Notes under the pieces: generated by a model
Databases searched by the model: none
The model's input: only the letters and a program-made list of their open reading frames with translations
What the model was told of the DNA's origin: nothing
Assembly: GCA_963989385.1 (NCBI GenBank)
Contig: OZ022512.1
Coordinates: forward strand, 25,813,899-25,877,898
Reading direction: 5' to 3'
Source: Ctena decussata
Taxonomy: Eukaryota; Mollusca; Bivalvia; Lucinida; Lucinidae
DNA length: 64,000 nucleotides
Shown: positions 10,633 through 21,923 of the stretch, piece by piece
Numbering within the stretch: the first letter of the stretch is position 1
Layout: every line of letters begins with the position of its first letter
Program-made: the position numbers and the translations under genes

Positions 10633-12208
10633 CCGTAATCGCCCCATTTACCGCACGGTGCGCTTAACTTTTTCAAAATTGCAACAAAAAGGTGTGGTTA
10701 AAAACGTTTCTAATAACCGCACGCTCAGAACGAAAAAACAACAAACGGCCATTGTCTACTTAAAAAGATGTTAAGGAAAATCGATACGGTAAATTCTCAT
10801 TTAGTTCGAACAGTTAATCGGGGTGTTCGAAGTGTCATGAAAATATTTAGTGTTCGAACTATTTGAATTGCCAATTTCCGGGAGAAAAACAATCTCATGT
10901 CAAGTCGCAAATTATATCTCATACCTCTCAGTATTAAATATGTCCACATTATGCATGTATTTCATTCTCTTCATCCTTCTTCAATATTCCAAATAAATAT
11001 TCCGAAAGAAAGGAAAGTATTTCAACACATTTACGATGACCTAATATGTGATTGTTTATCAAACACGTCAGGTAAGTCTGTCAGTGCTCCGGCTATTCAG
11101 TAACCGCAAGGGGTCTGCTTTAAATTCACGGGCTTCTATTAATAACTGGCACACATTCTAATTCTGGAAGATGCGGTCCTTTTGATCTTCCCTATTTCTG
11201 TCTGTCCTATATTACTTCCAAGGGTGCAGAAATATTGGCAACCTGTCATGAGAAAGGTACCGTATTACATGTGCAAACAGCAAAGCCTTAGACCAGTCTG
11301 CGCATCTTCAAACAATTATTTTGCAAACTATCGGCGAATCCTGGAGATTTGTTAGACTGGTCAACGTTCCCAAATGCACTGTATGATGCTGGTGTTTGCT
11401 GATCGGATGTGTCCTGAGGCCCTTTTGAGGCCCACCATTCAGTTCAGTTCAGTTCAGTTCAATTCTCTTATCGACGTTACCCAAGTGGCTCAACGGTACG
11501 TAACCATAGTTGCACACACTTGGCGCTGTGTGTCCGTCCAAGAGGCCCACCGGCCAGCTATGCCAATGATAAACCTATCCTATGGCTACATCGAACTTTA
11601 TTTAAATGCACAGGCCATGCCTATGCGCAGGCTGGTCGCTTCGTTCAGTTTGCGCATGTATTCAGACTGATTTTGTCAGGAAACAAGAGTTTGTCACTAT
11701 GACAATTTATTTCTTTTGCAACCCGGTTTTCTCATCTGTCGTTCATGTATCTTTCCCATGAAAGATACATGAACGACAGGCAAAGACTCAGTTCAGCCTG
11801 CGCACCCCCGCAACCTCATAACTTCGTAAGCTCGATCCTTTTCGGATCAACATGTACATTCCCATTGTTGATGCAGACAGAGAATACGCTAATCAGACGG
11901 CGCAGATGTGTAAGCTGATCCGAGTCCGCTGTTCGAACTCGTACACATCATAACACTTAAGCCAACTCCGTAAATATTGGCGAGGATGCCCGTTGACACT
12001 TAGACCGATAGAGTTGCTCTCTTCGCACATTGCGTCGGGAAAACAAAACTGAAAACACTGTCGCTGTTGAAACAGTAATGGTAAGTTGAACGTGGTGCGT
12101 TTTGTGAGTTTCAAAAGGAAAAAGCAGTGTGGGCTTGTGAATTTTTTTTTCGGAAATGGCCTTGGTGTGCGGTTATAGGGGCATGTGCGGTAAATGGGGC
12201 GATTACGG
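10633..12208. mobile_element. CCGTAATCG-ended element, 1.6 kb, TA-flanked
   Basis: CCGTAATCGCCCCATTTACC and the inverse GTAAATGGGGCGATTACGG are flanked by TA. The short relative at 42960-43258 shares both 100-base ends, so this copy has about 1.3 kb of extra sequence, including an AACAAGAG-hairpin start (11681-11706), a TCAGT microsatellite (11442-11462) and a palindrome (11735-11780). No transposase ORF. Confidence 0.82.
11735..11780. repeat. Perfect palindrome
   Basis: CTGTCGTTCATGTATCTTTC and its exact inverse meet around CCATG. Confidence 0.85.
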
Positions 12209-12468
12209 TAATAGCATTTCTTTTGTTAAGTACCGTATTAATCCTATTAAACACCCCGAGGGCTTTGCATTTTGCGAAAGGGGGACATTATTTAGAGTCT
12301 AAAGTGTAGTAACAGTACGGTATTAAGGGGAATGGAAATACTTTCAGAGGAAGCAACTCAACTATCTTTTGCCGCCATTCTCAGTAGTTGTCAACTCTTA
12401 AAGGAAAGAATTTGCTCCTAGAGGAGCAAATTCTTTCCTTTAAGAGTAGACCCTATTTCAAAGAGCTA

Positions 12469-14113
12469 CAGTCAAGGGACATAATTATTCGCCACCCAAG
12501 AAGAAAATCAGTAGACTTGGTTTACACAGTGTGTTTATTCTGCTCTGTGCTACTCACACACAAATAATCAATAATTGGAAGTTATATGAGTTAATTGCTT
12601 ATAACCTCATGATGATGTCACAAGGGTATTTGATGACATCATTACCATGGACACAGAGTGCATGATGGGTAAACAGCATGGCTACCAAGCACAATAATTT
12701 TGACAGGTGGGCTGTTAAAGGGAATGTTAAGTTAATTTATAGTTGACAAAAAGTTATAAAACTTAATGATCATATTTTGTATGTCTGGGCCACAATTTCA
12801 TGACTGTTGAAGGAAAAATATAGTTTGTGTTGTGAAGAAATGAAGCCAGGCTGTGATGGTAGATGTTTGTTTACATTTTAAGCAGATAGCTAAATTTGAG
12901 TTTAGTGAAAATCAACAGCAAGACAACTGAGGGAGAATTCTGTGGTATACAATGTACTGGAATTTGTTATCAGGTACAGATTTTACAGAAAAGATAATTA
13001 AGAGAAAATGACAACGGGCTGTCAGAAAATACAAGGATCATATGAGGTCACAGGCATTCGACGAAAAATTTGAGAAATTCTCATATATTATGAAATGTTA
13101 GTCTGTCTCCCACCTCTCTATCAAATTTCAAGTCGATCGGTTGCGATATAAGAAAGTTACTAAATATCCCACTTCGTAGTAAACAGACTCTGTTTACTAC
13201 GAAGTGGGATATTTAGTAACTTTCTTATATCGCAACCGATCGACTTGAAATTTGATAGAGAGGTGGGAGACAGACTAACATTTCATAATATATGAGAATT
13301 TCACAAATTTTTCGTCGAGTGCCTGTGTATGAGGTGGGTGGGGTTGGGGGAGGTGCGATGATAAAGAAGATGGCATTATAGGATAAGGAGTAGAGGGACT
13401 GGATTATTGACATATAATGGGGGTGAATGGACATCCAGTGATGATTGTTAGCTACTTTATGTTTTATTTTCTTACAAATCTTGGATGTGGAGAGACAATT
13501 TATTACATGCCCGTCACTGGCAGGAGCCTCACTGTAGACAGTAAGTCAATACTATTGGTTTGTGACTGTTTGTTTTTGAAGCTTTCACGAATCTAGCTCA
13601 GGAGTGGTAAAGTATGAATGCCCTTAAAGTATGAAAAGATACCAAACAAACTTCAAAATTAACTAGTACCAAATAATTTGCAATTAAAGATCAGTCTTCA
13701 AAATCAGGACCCCCTCTGTACAAATTATATAGCCCTTAAATTTCCACAAGGCCCAGGAACTAAATAGTTTATCTGTATTTTTCATTTACACTACAATCAC
13801 GAAATTTCCTAAAAAATCATGGTTTGTCACACAGTGAAGTCAAGAAATTTATGTTTGAAAGTCAACCTCACTCATTTAACAAATGGAACCAATTCAGCCT
13901 GCTTTAGAAAACATGCAGTTTTAATTTCTCAAAGATTAACAGCAAAATATTGAAGGAAAGTGGTATGTAGTTAATAGAAAGGAACTTTATTTTTCAAAAT
14001 TTAAATGAAAAAAAAATCAGGATAATAGCACAGTGCTAGTTTGAATTCAGTGCATCATTTCTTTGTTGATGGCGGCCATTTTGAAAGTGGCGAATAATTA
14101 TGTCCCTTGACTG
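12469..14113. mobile_element. TA-inserting element with 27-bp inverted ends, no transposase
   Basis: CAGTCAAGGGACATAATTAT... at the left and its inverse at the right, 27 identical bases, flanked by TA. The related copy at 34939-35547 reads GAGCTACCTCATCC without it, giving an empty site. Ends and TA target suit the Tc1/mariner superfamily, but the family is an inference. The inside holds a long hairpin (13053-13326) and no ORF above 69 codons. Confidence 0.88.
13053..13326. repeat. Long, nearly perfect hairpin, arms about 130 bp
   Basis: The left arm begins GGCATTCGACGAAAAATTT and the right arm ends AAATTTTTCGTCGAGTGCC; the centre is GTAAACAGACTCTGTTTAC. Very few mismatches, so it is young or kept uniform. 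Confidence 0.93.
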
Positions 14114-14365
14114 TACCTCATCCACAAAAGCAAACAGGAATTCATGCAATGTAATATTTTTTTTGAAAAAGAGGCAGGGGGGCGTTTATTAGAGCAGAGG
14201 CATTTATTAGGATTAATACGGTAAGTAGGATAGTTAAACAAGGCACTTTATATCAGTGCTAAACTCATATTATCAAACCATATGTTGTGCATTCTTGCTT
14301 TCCATTCTTTCTATTACGAGTGACAAAGTTTTTACAATGCAGCAATATTGTAGCATTTCAAGAAA

Positions 14366-14612
14366 CTGTTGGGGGTCGTCGGTGGTGCGATGGTGCTGTG
14401 CGTAACTTCCAGTGCCGGAGCGTCCTACTTAATTGGAACATTGTAGGGCAAGGGCCTACTGTGCTTGCAGTAGGTGTGGTCGGGGGTTGTTTGGGCATTT
14501 TTTCTCTCGTCTATCATTTCTCCTCTTTCTCCCTCTCTGGGAGACGGCCCGATATAGACTGAAATACTGTCTCAAAGGGCCGTTAAACCCAAAACAATCA
14601 ATCAATCAAAAA
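14366..14612 (+). mobile_element. SINE-like retroposon of a second type
   Basis: GC-richer than its surroundings and ending in GGGCCGTTAAACCCAAAACA followed by ATCAATCAATCA, a tail shared by many molluscan SINEs as I know them. The 5' end is not clearly bounded. It lies just downstream of the nhl-1 stop codon, in opposite orientation. Confidence 0.6.
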
Positions 14613-14692
14613 ACTGTTATATGGATTCATGTTTTTTTCTCTCCACACTTCAGGCACTTTCAAAGTAAAGATGTGACACCAAAGAAATATTT

Positions 14693-17391
14693 TCAGAATA
14701 TCTGAATCCTGTGATTTTCTCTGTCACTAACTACAACATTACCATTGCTTAGAATAGCCAATCCCTCCAGCCCTTTAAACTGTCCGCTATCACTTCCATA
14801 ACTACCAAACATACAATAAAACCTCCCATCTGCTCGAAATACTTGTATCCTGTTGTTACCACTATCAGCAACAACAACAAATCCTTGCTCATCAATAGCA
14901 ATCCCTTTTGGGTATTTCATCTGCCCCTGCATGGTACCGACAGAACCAAACGAAAACAGGAAGTCCCCATACATACTGAAAACTTGAATTCTATGGTTAC
15001 TACTATCACTGACATAGATTCTGTTGTCTTTGCTTACAGCCAGGTAATGGGGATTTTCAAACTGCCCACGTGTGTGACCAAGTCTTCCAAATTTTCGGAC
15101 AAAAACACCGGAAGACTGAAAGACCTGAATTCTATGATTTTCCTTGTCACACACATATATAAATCCCATTCCATCAGTCCCTATTCCCCATGGGTATAAC
15201 ATCTGACCATCACCTTGACCTTCCTCCCCAAACTCAACCATGAAGTTACCTTGGTGATCAAATATTTGTATTCTATGGTTGTACCTGTCAGTTATTAAGA
15301 TCTCTCCCATAGAATTTATCGCTATTCCTGCAAGACAGTCAAACTCTGATTCATCTTGACCATATGATCCGAAAGTTTTAAGATACGTTCCAATACTGTC
15401 AAAAACTTGCACTCTATGATTTGAGCTATCTGCAACATATATCTGATCTGACCTTGACACAGTCACTCCTCTTGGCCAGACAAACTGACTATTATCACTT
15501 CCTCTGGTACCAAACCTAATGATTGCCCTCCCTTTGTCTTGATAATTATTGCGAGCAACATTTACTTGTGTGCTTTCACTACCATCTGGACCACCCATCC
15601 GTAGTGGCATTTCAATCTCTTCCATAGTTTCATCACCAGCATTTAAATCAATGTCAAACTGCACAGGTGACCTTGACCTAGTTACAGGACCAGCAGAACT
15701 TGATCTGGACTGTGACCTGGACTGTGAGTCCTCCTCTCTGATTGGCTGCATATCATCTCTTGTAAAAGTTCTGCTTCTGATAATAGGTGGTCTGTCCCCA
15801 GATGTGTCTGAGCTGGTGCTGGGAACTGGCTCAGACTGGTTACTAGCCCGTGAATTTTGATTACTGATGCGTGAAGTTTGACTGCTGGAGCGAGATGTCT
15901 GACTCTGACTGCTGGTACGTGAAGTCTGATTAACCACAGTATTTGCATTTCTTGCCGTGACTTGCATGTCTGTCTGAGTTCTCCTGATGCTAGCGACTGC
16001 AGCTGTTCGTGCGGCTGCGCCACCTATCAGCCCCGAAATCCTAGTATCAGACAAATTATGCCTTCGTCTCTCTGCCATGCTACGTCTGTTACTGGCATTT
16101 GCACTGCTACCATTTCCCACCCTGATGTCACTCCTACGTGGGTAAGAAAAATCAACTGGAAGCTCCCAAGACAGATTTGGTGGCAACTGTCGTCTGCTCT
16201 GAGGAGTAGAATTTTCATCAGTTTCACTTTCTCCTCTAATTCCTGCAACCATCTCTCTTGGAGTTGGTCTTGGTAAATTATTTGCATTATTTTGTGAGCT
16301 ACTGGTGGTAGTTGGTAGATTATTTATAGGATTTATATTATTTTCTGCCCCACTTCCCACTCCTCCACCAGCTCCTACTATACCCGCCACTCTTTCTCTA
16401 ATACCTGGCCTAGATACATTGTTTACTGCAGTAGCTGTCTCCTCACCACCACCTCCCATCAATGCGGCCATTCTCTCACCACGCCGTGGCACCCTGGGAC
16501 TGGGCCTGTTGGTAGCCCCAGCTTGGCTACTACCAATCAAGGCCAAGGCTCTGTCCAGTGCCATTACAGGATCATTCTGACCAGCAGGGGGCACTGATAC
16601 ACTACTTCCTGCTGCAGCAGACGGGTTTGACATAGGGGATGGTTCCCGGGATGATGAAGAGCGGGAAACTTCTATGGATGATGGGCCAGAGGAATTAGAG
16701 CCAGTATTCACCTCTGAACCATCAACGATGACTAAATCTCCAAAGTTTGTTATGGCTTGAGATAATCTGTTTCCTTCAAACTGTACCTGCACTTGTCTTT
16801 CTCTTGGTAATCTAACACCATTACCCTCTTCATATGCCCTCATGTTTTCCATATGTTCAACACACTGTCTTTTGATTTCAACAAGGTCTTCATCAGGTAT
16901 AGTGCCATTTGAGCGTGCAAGTACTGATTCAGTAGAATCGCAGAAACTAGCAGTACTAGCAAGTTCTACTTCAACATTTTCCTGGCACATTCGAAGTGAC
17001 CTAATTTCACCTAACAACCACATCTGAACTTCACTATGCAGTAACCGTTGTCTGTTTCTCATTTCCGAAATATATCTTTCAATCATTTCTGAGATTTCTG
17101 CTTTTCCTGCTTCTGCTCTTTGATGTAACTGTTCTGATTTGTTTTCTATCACAGATATTGAATCAGAAAATGACGGCATTCCCCTCCGTAACTGACTGAC
17201 AAGTCTATTTATATCCAGTCGTAACTGATCCATGTGTGATCGTTTACATGTGTCACAAATAACGTTATCACAATGAGCGCATCGCGAAAGTTGGCGTTCT
17301 CTGCCACAGGAAAAACAGCCAGTCCTTTGGGAAGGTTGTGGGTCTTGATCTTGACCTTGACCTTGATCCTGAACTGGACCTGCCTGATATG
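14693..17391 (-). CDS. nhl-1: TRIM-NHL protein (nhl-1 type), last exon: B-box, coiled coil, six NHL repeats
   Basis: Terminal exon after acceptor TTTGTGTTTGTTGCAG; stop TGA at 14695-14693. In the joined 1014-residue protein: B-box at about 141-169 (CFSCG...CAHC...CDTCKRSH), helical coiled-coil-like region about 170-320, a long Ser/Asn/Arg-rich low-complexity linker about 330-730, then six 47-residue NHL repeats at 734-1014, each ending NHRVQVF, NHRIQIF or a close variant. The chain stops exactly at the end of the sixth repeat, which should close a six-bladed propeller. In TRIM-NHL proteins the propeller binds substrate or RNA and the RING recruits E2. The open frame extends to 17440 upstream but that part is intron. 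Which member of the thin/TRIM32/nhl-1 group is the true orthologue cannot be settled here. Confidence 0.93.
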
Positions 17392-17414
17392 CTGCAACAA
17401 ACACAAAACAATTT

Positions 17415-17650
17415 GAGCCATGGCACGACAAAACCAACAAAGTGGCATGTGCGCCCAGCTAAGACTCATATCAGCCTGGGCAGATGCCAGTCCGATCAGA
17501 GTCTGTGCTGTGTGCTTAAAGAGTAGCTAAGGGTCAAAGCTACCTCCATGCTGACAGGGAAGACTCTGATCAGACTGGGCGACTGCCCAGGCTGATCCGA
17601 GTCTTTGTTGGGTGCATATGCCACTTTGTTGGTTTTGTCGTGTTGTGATT
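17415..17650. mobile_element. GAGCC-ended foldback in nhl-1 intron 2, next to the acceptor
   Basis: GAGCCATGGCACGACAAAAC begins 24 bases upstream of the exon 3 acceptor, so the polypyrimidine tract lies between element and exon. Right end decayed (GTCGTGTTGTGATT). Confidence 0.85.
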
Positions 17651-18054
17651 ACAATGATGAAATATGCAACTTTGAAACAAACTACAACACAGCTGTTGTA
17701 TCAACTTGCAACTGATAAGGAAGTTGATATATGAAAATAAAATATCAGCTGTTTTAATATGTTGACAGGTCTCATTTCATTGAGGCAAATCTTATTTTAA
17801 AATACATGTAGTCCTAAAATCCTGCAATAAAATATGTGGATACTTATTGTGTCACAGGCATTTAATATTATGTCATGCTGTAGTTATTTTCATTATTTGT
17901 TACTAGTTTTAAAAGGCACTGTACCTGTACACACCATAAAGCAGTTTTGACCATGCAGAATTTTTAGTGTGGAAACATTTGATTCATTGGCAATCTTTTG
18001 AGTTGTTTGCTTTACAAACTTTATGCAAATATTCTCTCACTAAAAACTGTACCC
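17651..18054. other. nhl-1 intron 2, no feature recognised
   Basis: AT-rich intron sequence up to the target duplication of the SINE. Confidence 0.5.
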
Positions 18055-18070
18055 AGTGTAAAACACAGCC

Positions 18071-18340
18071 CGGCCGGGTAGCGCAATCGGTAGGGCACCT
18101 GACTCGTAAGTCAGAGGTCCTGGGTTCGAATCCCGGTCTGGCCACATACTTTCGTTTCTCCTTCCGCTGATTCAAGAAGGGCAGTTGTCAGTTACTGGCA
18201 AAAGTATGTGCACTTAGTACTGGTTAACCGCTTAGGAGGTCTAAGCCTGCCCAGGAATAGTGTGGTTAGGTTATCTGACCGTCCCGACATGACCTTAGTT
18301 GTTTACCGTGGACGTTAAGCATCAAATCAACCAACCAACC
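18071..18340 (+). mobile_element. tRNA-derived SINE, full length, in intron 2 of nhl-1
   Basis: Nearly identical to the copy at 1525. It is flanked by a direct repeat AGTGTAAAACA (18055-18065) / AGTGTAAAACA-like (18341-18351), the target duplication expected of LINE-driven retroposition. It is antisense to the host gene. Confidence 0.92.
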
Positions 18341-18476
18341 AGTGTAAAACAGAATGTAGAATAAATTGATGTGTTGCCTATAATCTTTCAACTCACTGAC
18401 TTTTTTCAATATGTGAGAATTCTAAATGTAAAATATATGTATATATAAGTAATTGTCGACATATGTACATGAATGT

Positions 18477-20872
18477 AAACAAGAGGGCCATGAGGCCCTG
18501 ATCCGCTCACCTGAGCAATTGGCAAAGTGGCTTTTTCTTATGTCTGAAATTGTCAAAATATGAGTCTAGGGTCAAAAGTCAAAGACTGACCACGCCCTCT
18601 TGTACTCATAAATCTTCAAGTGCTAATAGGCATTAAGACAACCACTTATACCATTTTTAGGCCAAAATCTTCAAAACTTACCATGAAATCTTATGTTCTA
18701 GCATTTTCCCATATTTGACCATGCTGCAAAAAATGTCAAGGTGAACCCAAGGTCATCATTTGAACAGTCTTGGAAGTACTCTAGTACTCCATGCTACTTA
18801 ACAAGTTTCAAGGCCATAGGTATATTGGTTCTGGAGAAGAAAAATATTAGATGTTTATACCATAAATGGGTATGGCGGCCATGTTGGTCATGTGAATGGA
18901 CCATTTGAACACATTTATGTTCCCTCAACCCCTGGAGGCTCTATATGAAGTGTGACAACAATTGGATCTTTGGCTTTTGAGGAAATGTTTGAAAATGTCA
19001 AAATATGAGAGATCTGGGTCAAAAGTCAAAGAATGACCTTGACCTCTCATACTCATAATTCTTCATGACCTCATTAAGATGACTGTATATACCAATATTT
19101 AGGCCAAAATCTTCAAAAATTCCCATGGAATCTTATGTTGTAGCATTTTGCCATATTTGACCTTGCCATAAAAAGGTCAAGGTCAAGCAAAGGTCATAAT
19201 TTGAACAATCTTGATAATACTGGAGTACCCAATGCTACATACCAAGTTTCAAGGCCATTGGTCAACTGGTTCTTGAGAAGAAGATTTTTAAAGGTTTTTA
19301 CCACATATGGTCATGGCGGCCATGTTGGTCATGTGACCTAGACCATTTGAAAAAATTTTCCTTTCCTCAACCCCTGAAGGCTCTATATGATATTTGATTA
19401 CAATTCGCTCATTGGCTTTTAAAAAGAAGTTTGAAATTGTCAAACTATGAGACTTCAGGGTCAAAGGTCAAAGAACGACCTTGACCTCTTGTACTTATGA
19501 ATCTTGATGTACTCATTAAGATGACTGTATTTACCAATATTTAGGCCTAAATCTTCAAAACTTTCCGTGAAATCTTATGTTCTAGCATTTTCCCTTATTT
19601 GACCTTCCCGTAAAATGGTCAAGGTGAACCCAAGGTTATCATTTTGAACACTCTCGACAGAACTGGAATATCCAATGCTTCATACCAAGTTTCAAGGCCA
19701 TCGATCAACTGGTTCTGGTGAAGAAGACTTTTAAAGGTTTTTACCATATATGGGCATGGCGGCCATGTTGGTCATGTGACCTGAACGGTTTGAACAAAAT
19801 TTCATTCCCTCAACCCCTGGAGGCTCTATATGAAATTTGGTTACAATTGGCCCAGTGGCTTTGGAGAAGATTGTTTGAAAATGTCAAAATATAAGAGTTC
19901 TGGGTCAAAGGTCAAAGAATGACCTTGACCTCTTATACTCATAAATCTTCATGTACTCGACTACTTTTACCAATTTTAGGCCTTACTCTTCAAAACTTTC
20001 TACGAAATCATACGTTCTAGCATTTTCCCATATTTGACCTTGCGGTAAAAAGGTCAAGGTCAACCCAAGGTCATAATTTGAACAACCTTGATACTACTCG
20101 AGTACCCAATGCTACATACCAAGTTTCAAGTCCATCGGTCAATTGGTTCTGGAGAAGAAGGTTTTTAAAGGTTTTTACCATATATGGGCGTGGCCGCCAT
20201 GTTGGTCATGTGACCTGGACAGTATGAATAATTTTTTGTTCCCTCAGCCCCGGGAGGCTCTATATGAAATTTGGTTTCAATTGACCAAGTGGCTGTTGAG
20301 GAGATTGTTCGAAATTGTCAAAATATGAGAATTCTGGGTCAAAGGTCAAAGAATGACCTTGACCTCTTATACTTATAAATCTTCACGTACTCATTAAAAT
20401 GACTGTAGATACTGATTTTTAGCCCAAAATCTGCAACAGTTTCCAAGATACTAGCATTTTGCCAATAAAAGCACAAGGAAGCAAATTTGGCCTTGCCGTA
20501 AAAAAGGTCAAGGTCAACCCAAGGTCATAATTTGAACAATCTTGGTAGTACTCACGTACCCGATGCTACATACCAAGTTTCAAGGCCATCGGCTTATTGG
20601 TTCTGGAGAAGAAGATTTTTTTAGGTTTTTACCATATATGGGCGTGGCGGCCATGTTGGTCATGTGACCAGGACGGTTTGAACAACTTTTCGTTCCCCCT
20701 TCCTCTGGAGGCCACATATGAAATTTGGTTACAATTGGCCCAGCGGTTTCAGAGGAGAAGTCGTTTGAAATTGTTGACGGACGGACGGACGACGGACGGA
20801 CGACGACGGACGACGGAGCCTGCCTATACTATAAGCTCCCCCGGAGCCTCTGGCTCAGGTGAGCTAAAAACT
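18477..20872 (+). mobile_element. Rolling-circle-like element with five tandem units of about 440 bp
   Basis: Starts AACAAGAGGGCCATGAGGCCC (start plus hairpin, 21 bases read as AACAAGAG then GGGCC/GGCCC) and ends with hairpin GAGCC TCT GGCTC and GGTGAGCTAAAA after a GACGGACG-rich stretch. Five units repeat GGTCAAAGGTCAAAGAATG (spacings 442, 444, 443, 436) and CATGGCGGCCATGTTGGTCA. No protein coding seen. Resembles pearl/HINE-type non-autonomous elements known from oysters; this assignment is an inference. Lies in nhl-1 intron 2. Confidence 0.85.
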
Positions 20873-21518
20873 TATTGAAAATTTGTGGTAGAAGACTTTT
20901 CAATCTCCAAAATTATTTTGAAATATTGTAAACCACTTTATTTTCACAGTTCTTTGTAATCATCTTTGGTTTTGGAATACCTGGCGAGTACTTGAATTCA
21001 AAACATGGTTGTACTTGTTAATCAACATTTCTATTTAGTTGTCATCTGACAAAATATTAGCAAGATTCTCGAATTTGGTAGCTAGTTGATTCCCAGATAG
21101 CAAGAAAAATAAAACTCTGGCAATATTAAATATGCCCATTTACCTTAAACGGGCATTCTCATAAGGGACTTTTTTATTTGACATTCTGCCAGAAATTTTA
21201 TCACGGCATAGTTAAAATCAGCTTTTCCAAATTTTAGAAAATTTACAGAAAATTGCTAAAGTAGGCAAAGTGGAAAATGCCACCGAAAACTCATCATATT
21301 CTGCCTTTGCTAATTGAATTTGACCATTAAAGCACCAAAACAACTTTTTTTTTTTAATTGTGCACATTAATTTTGTCGTCTCTCTTTGTTGTTGTTCCAA
21401 TTCTTTATTGGAGACCATTGATATGAGAAATAGAACAAGGACAATGAGCAGACAACAAAATTAACATCTGCAAAATTTAAAAAAATGTTTTGGCCAAACT
21501 ACATCATCTTGAGAATTC
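20873..21518. other. nhl-1 intron 2, no feature recognised
   Basis: AT-rich; only short ORFs and an A/T-run. No repeat recognised. Confidence 0.5.
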
Positions 21519-21613
21519 AAGACTAGAAGGCAAACAGTGTAGATCCAGATGAGGTGGCTCAATATGAGCCACCTCATCTGGATCTACACTGTTTGCAAAT
21601 TCAACTATTCTCT
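21519..21613. repeat. Palindrome with CAAACAGTGTAGATCC arms
   Basis: CAAACAGTGTAGATCCAGAT and its inverse enclose GAGGTGGCTCAATATGAGCCACCTC. Lies about 120 bases downstream of exon 2 in gene orientation. Confidence 0.85.
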
Positions 21614-21735
21614 TTTTTTGTATTTTGGTCAGTCCATTGGTTTTTCACGTTACCAGGCACCAAAGGCACGTGGGGGCAACGCCCTTTTTTGTATTTTATA
21701 GGCCAAGACCTTATATACTATATAAACTGACAAAC

Positions 21736-21923
21736 CATTCTGATTGGCTGGCTCTGGTTCCTGGTTTTCTGTTGGCTGATTGGCCACTGGCTGAGGTAGT
21801 GGGTGTGTCTGAGCTTGTAGGTCAAGGAAGTTCAATATTGTTCTGTTGGTTGGAAAAGCAGATACTCCGTTGTACGGTACCCTGTGTTCTACCCGACATT
21901 CTGGGCACTTAATACTGTAAAAT
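21736..21923 (-). CDS. nhl-1: TRIM-NHL protein (nhl-1 type), exon 2: RING C-half
   Basis: Second coding exon, 188 bases. The acceptor TTCTGTTTCAG precedes 21923 and the donor GTTTGT follows 21736. The first base completes the codon split at exon 1 (giving Arg53), and the reading runs FYSIKCPECRVEHRVPYNGV, supplying the last RING cysteines C59-x2-C62, then a helix-like NFLDLQ segment and a Pro/Gln/Asn-rich linker. The exon ends with one base (G) that joins CA of exon 3 to make Ala116. Phase agreement at both junctions and the conserved KCPECR...H...PY pattern make the exon call secure. An alternative acceptor 9 bases downstream would stay in frame and remove three residues. Confidence 0.88.

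Larger units (their letters stand above)
12233..14221. mobile_element. CCGTATTAATCC-ended element, TA-flanked, with nested insert
   Basis: CCGTATTAATCCTATTAAAC at the left and the inverse TTAGGATTAATACGG at the right. The copy at 34939-35547 is 609 bases; the extra length here is mostly the insert at 12469-14113. Contains the AAGGAAAGAATTTGCTCC hairpin at about 12398-12454. Confidence 0.85.

Noticed and set aside
17392..17469. N-terminal extension of the NHL exon as coding
   Set aside because: A strong acceptor lies at 17391 and the sequence upstream is intron and a foldback element; exon 2 joins in phase at the acceptor.
20775..20815. GACGGACG stretch as a coding or regulatory repeat of its own
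   Set aside because: The same kind of stretch precedes the end of several unrelated arrays here, so it belongs to the element ends.
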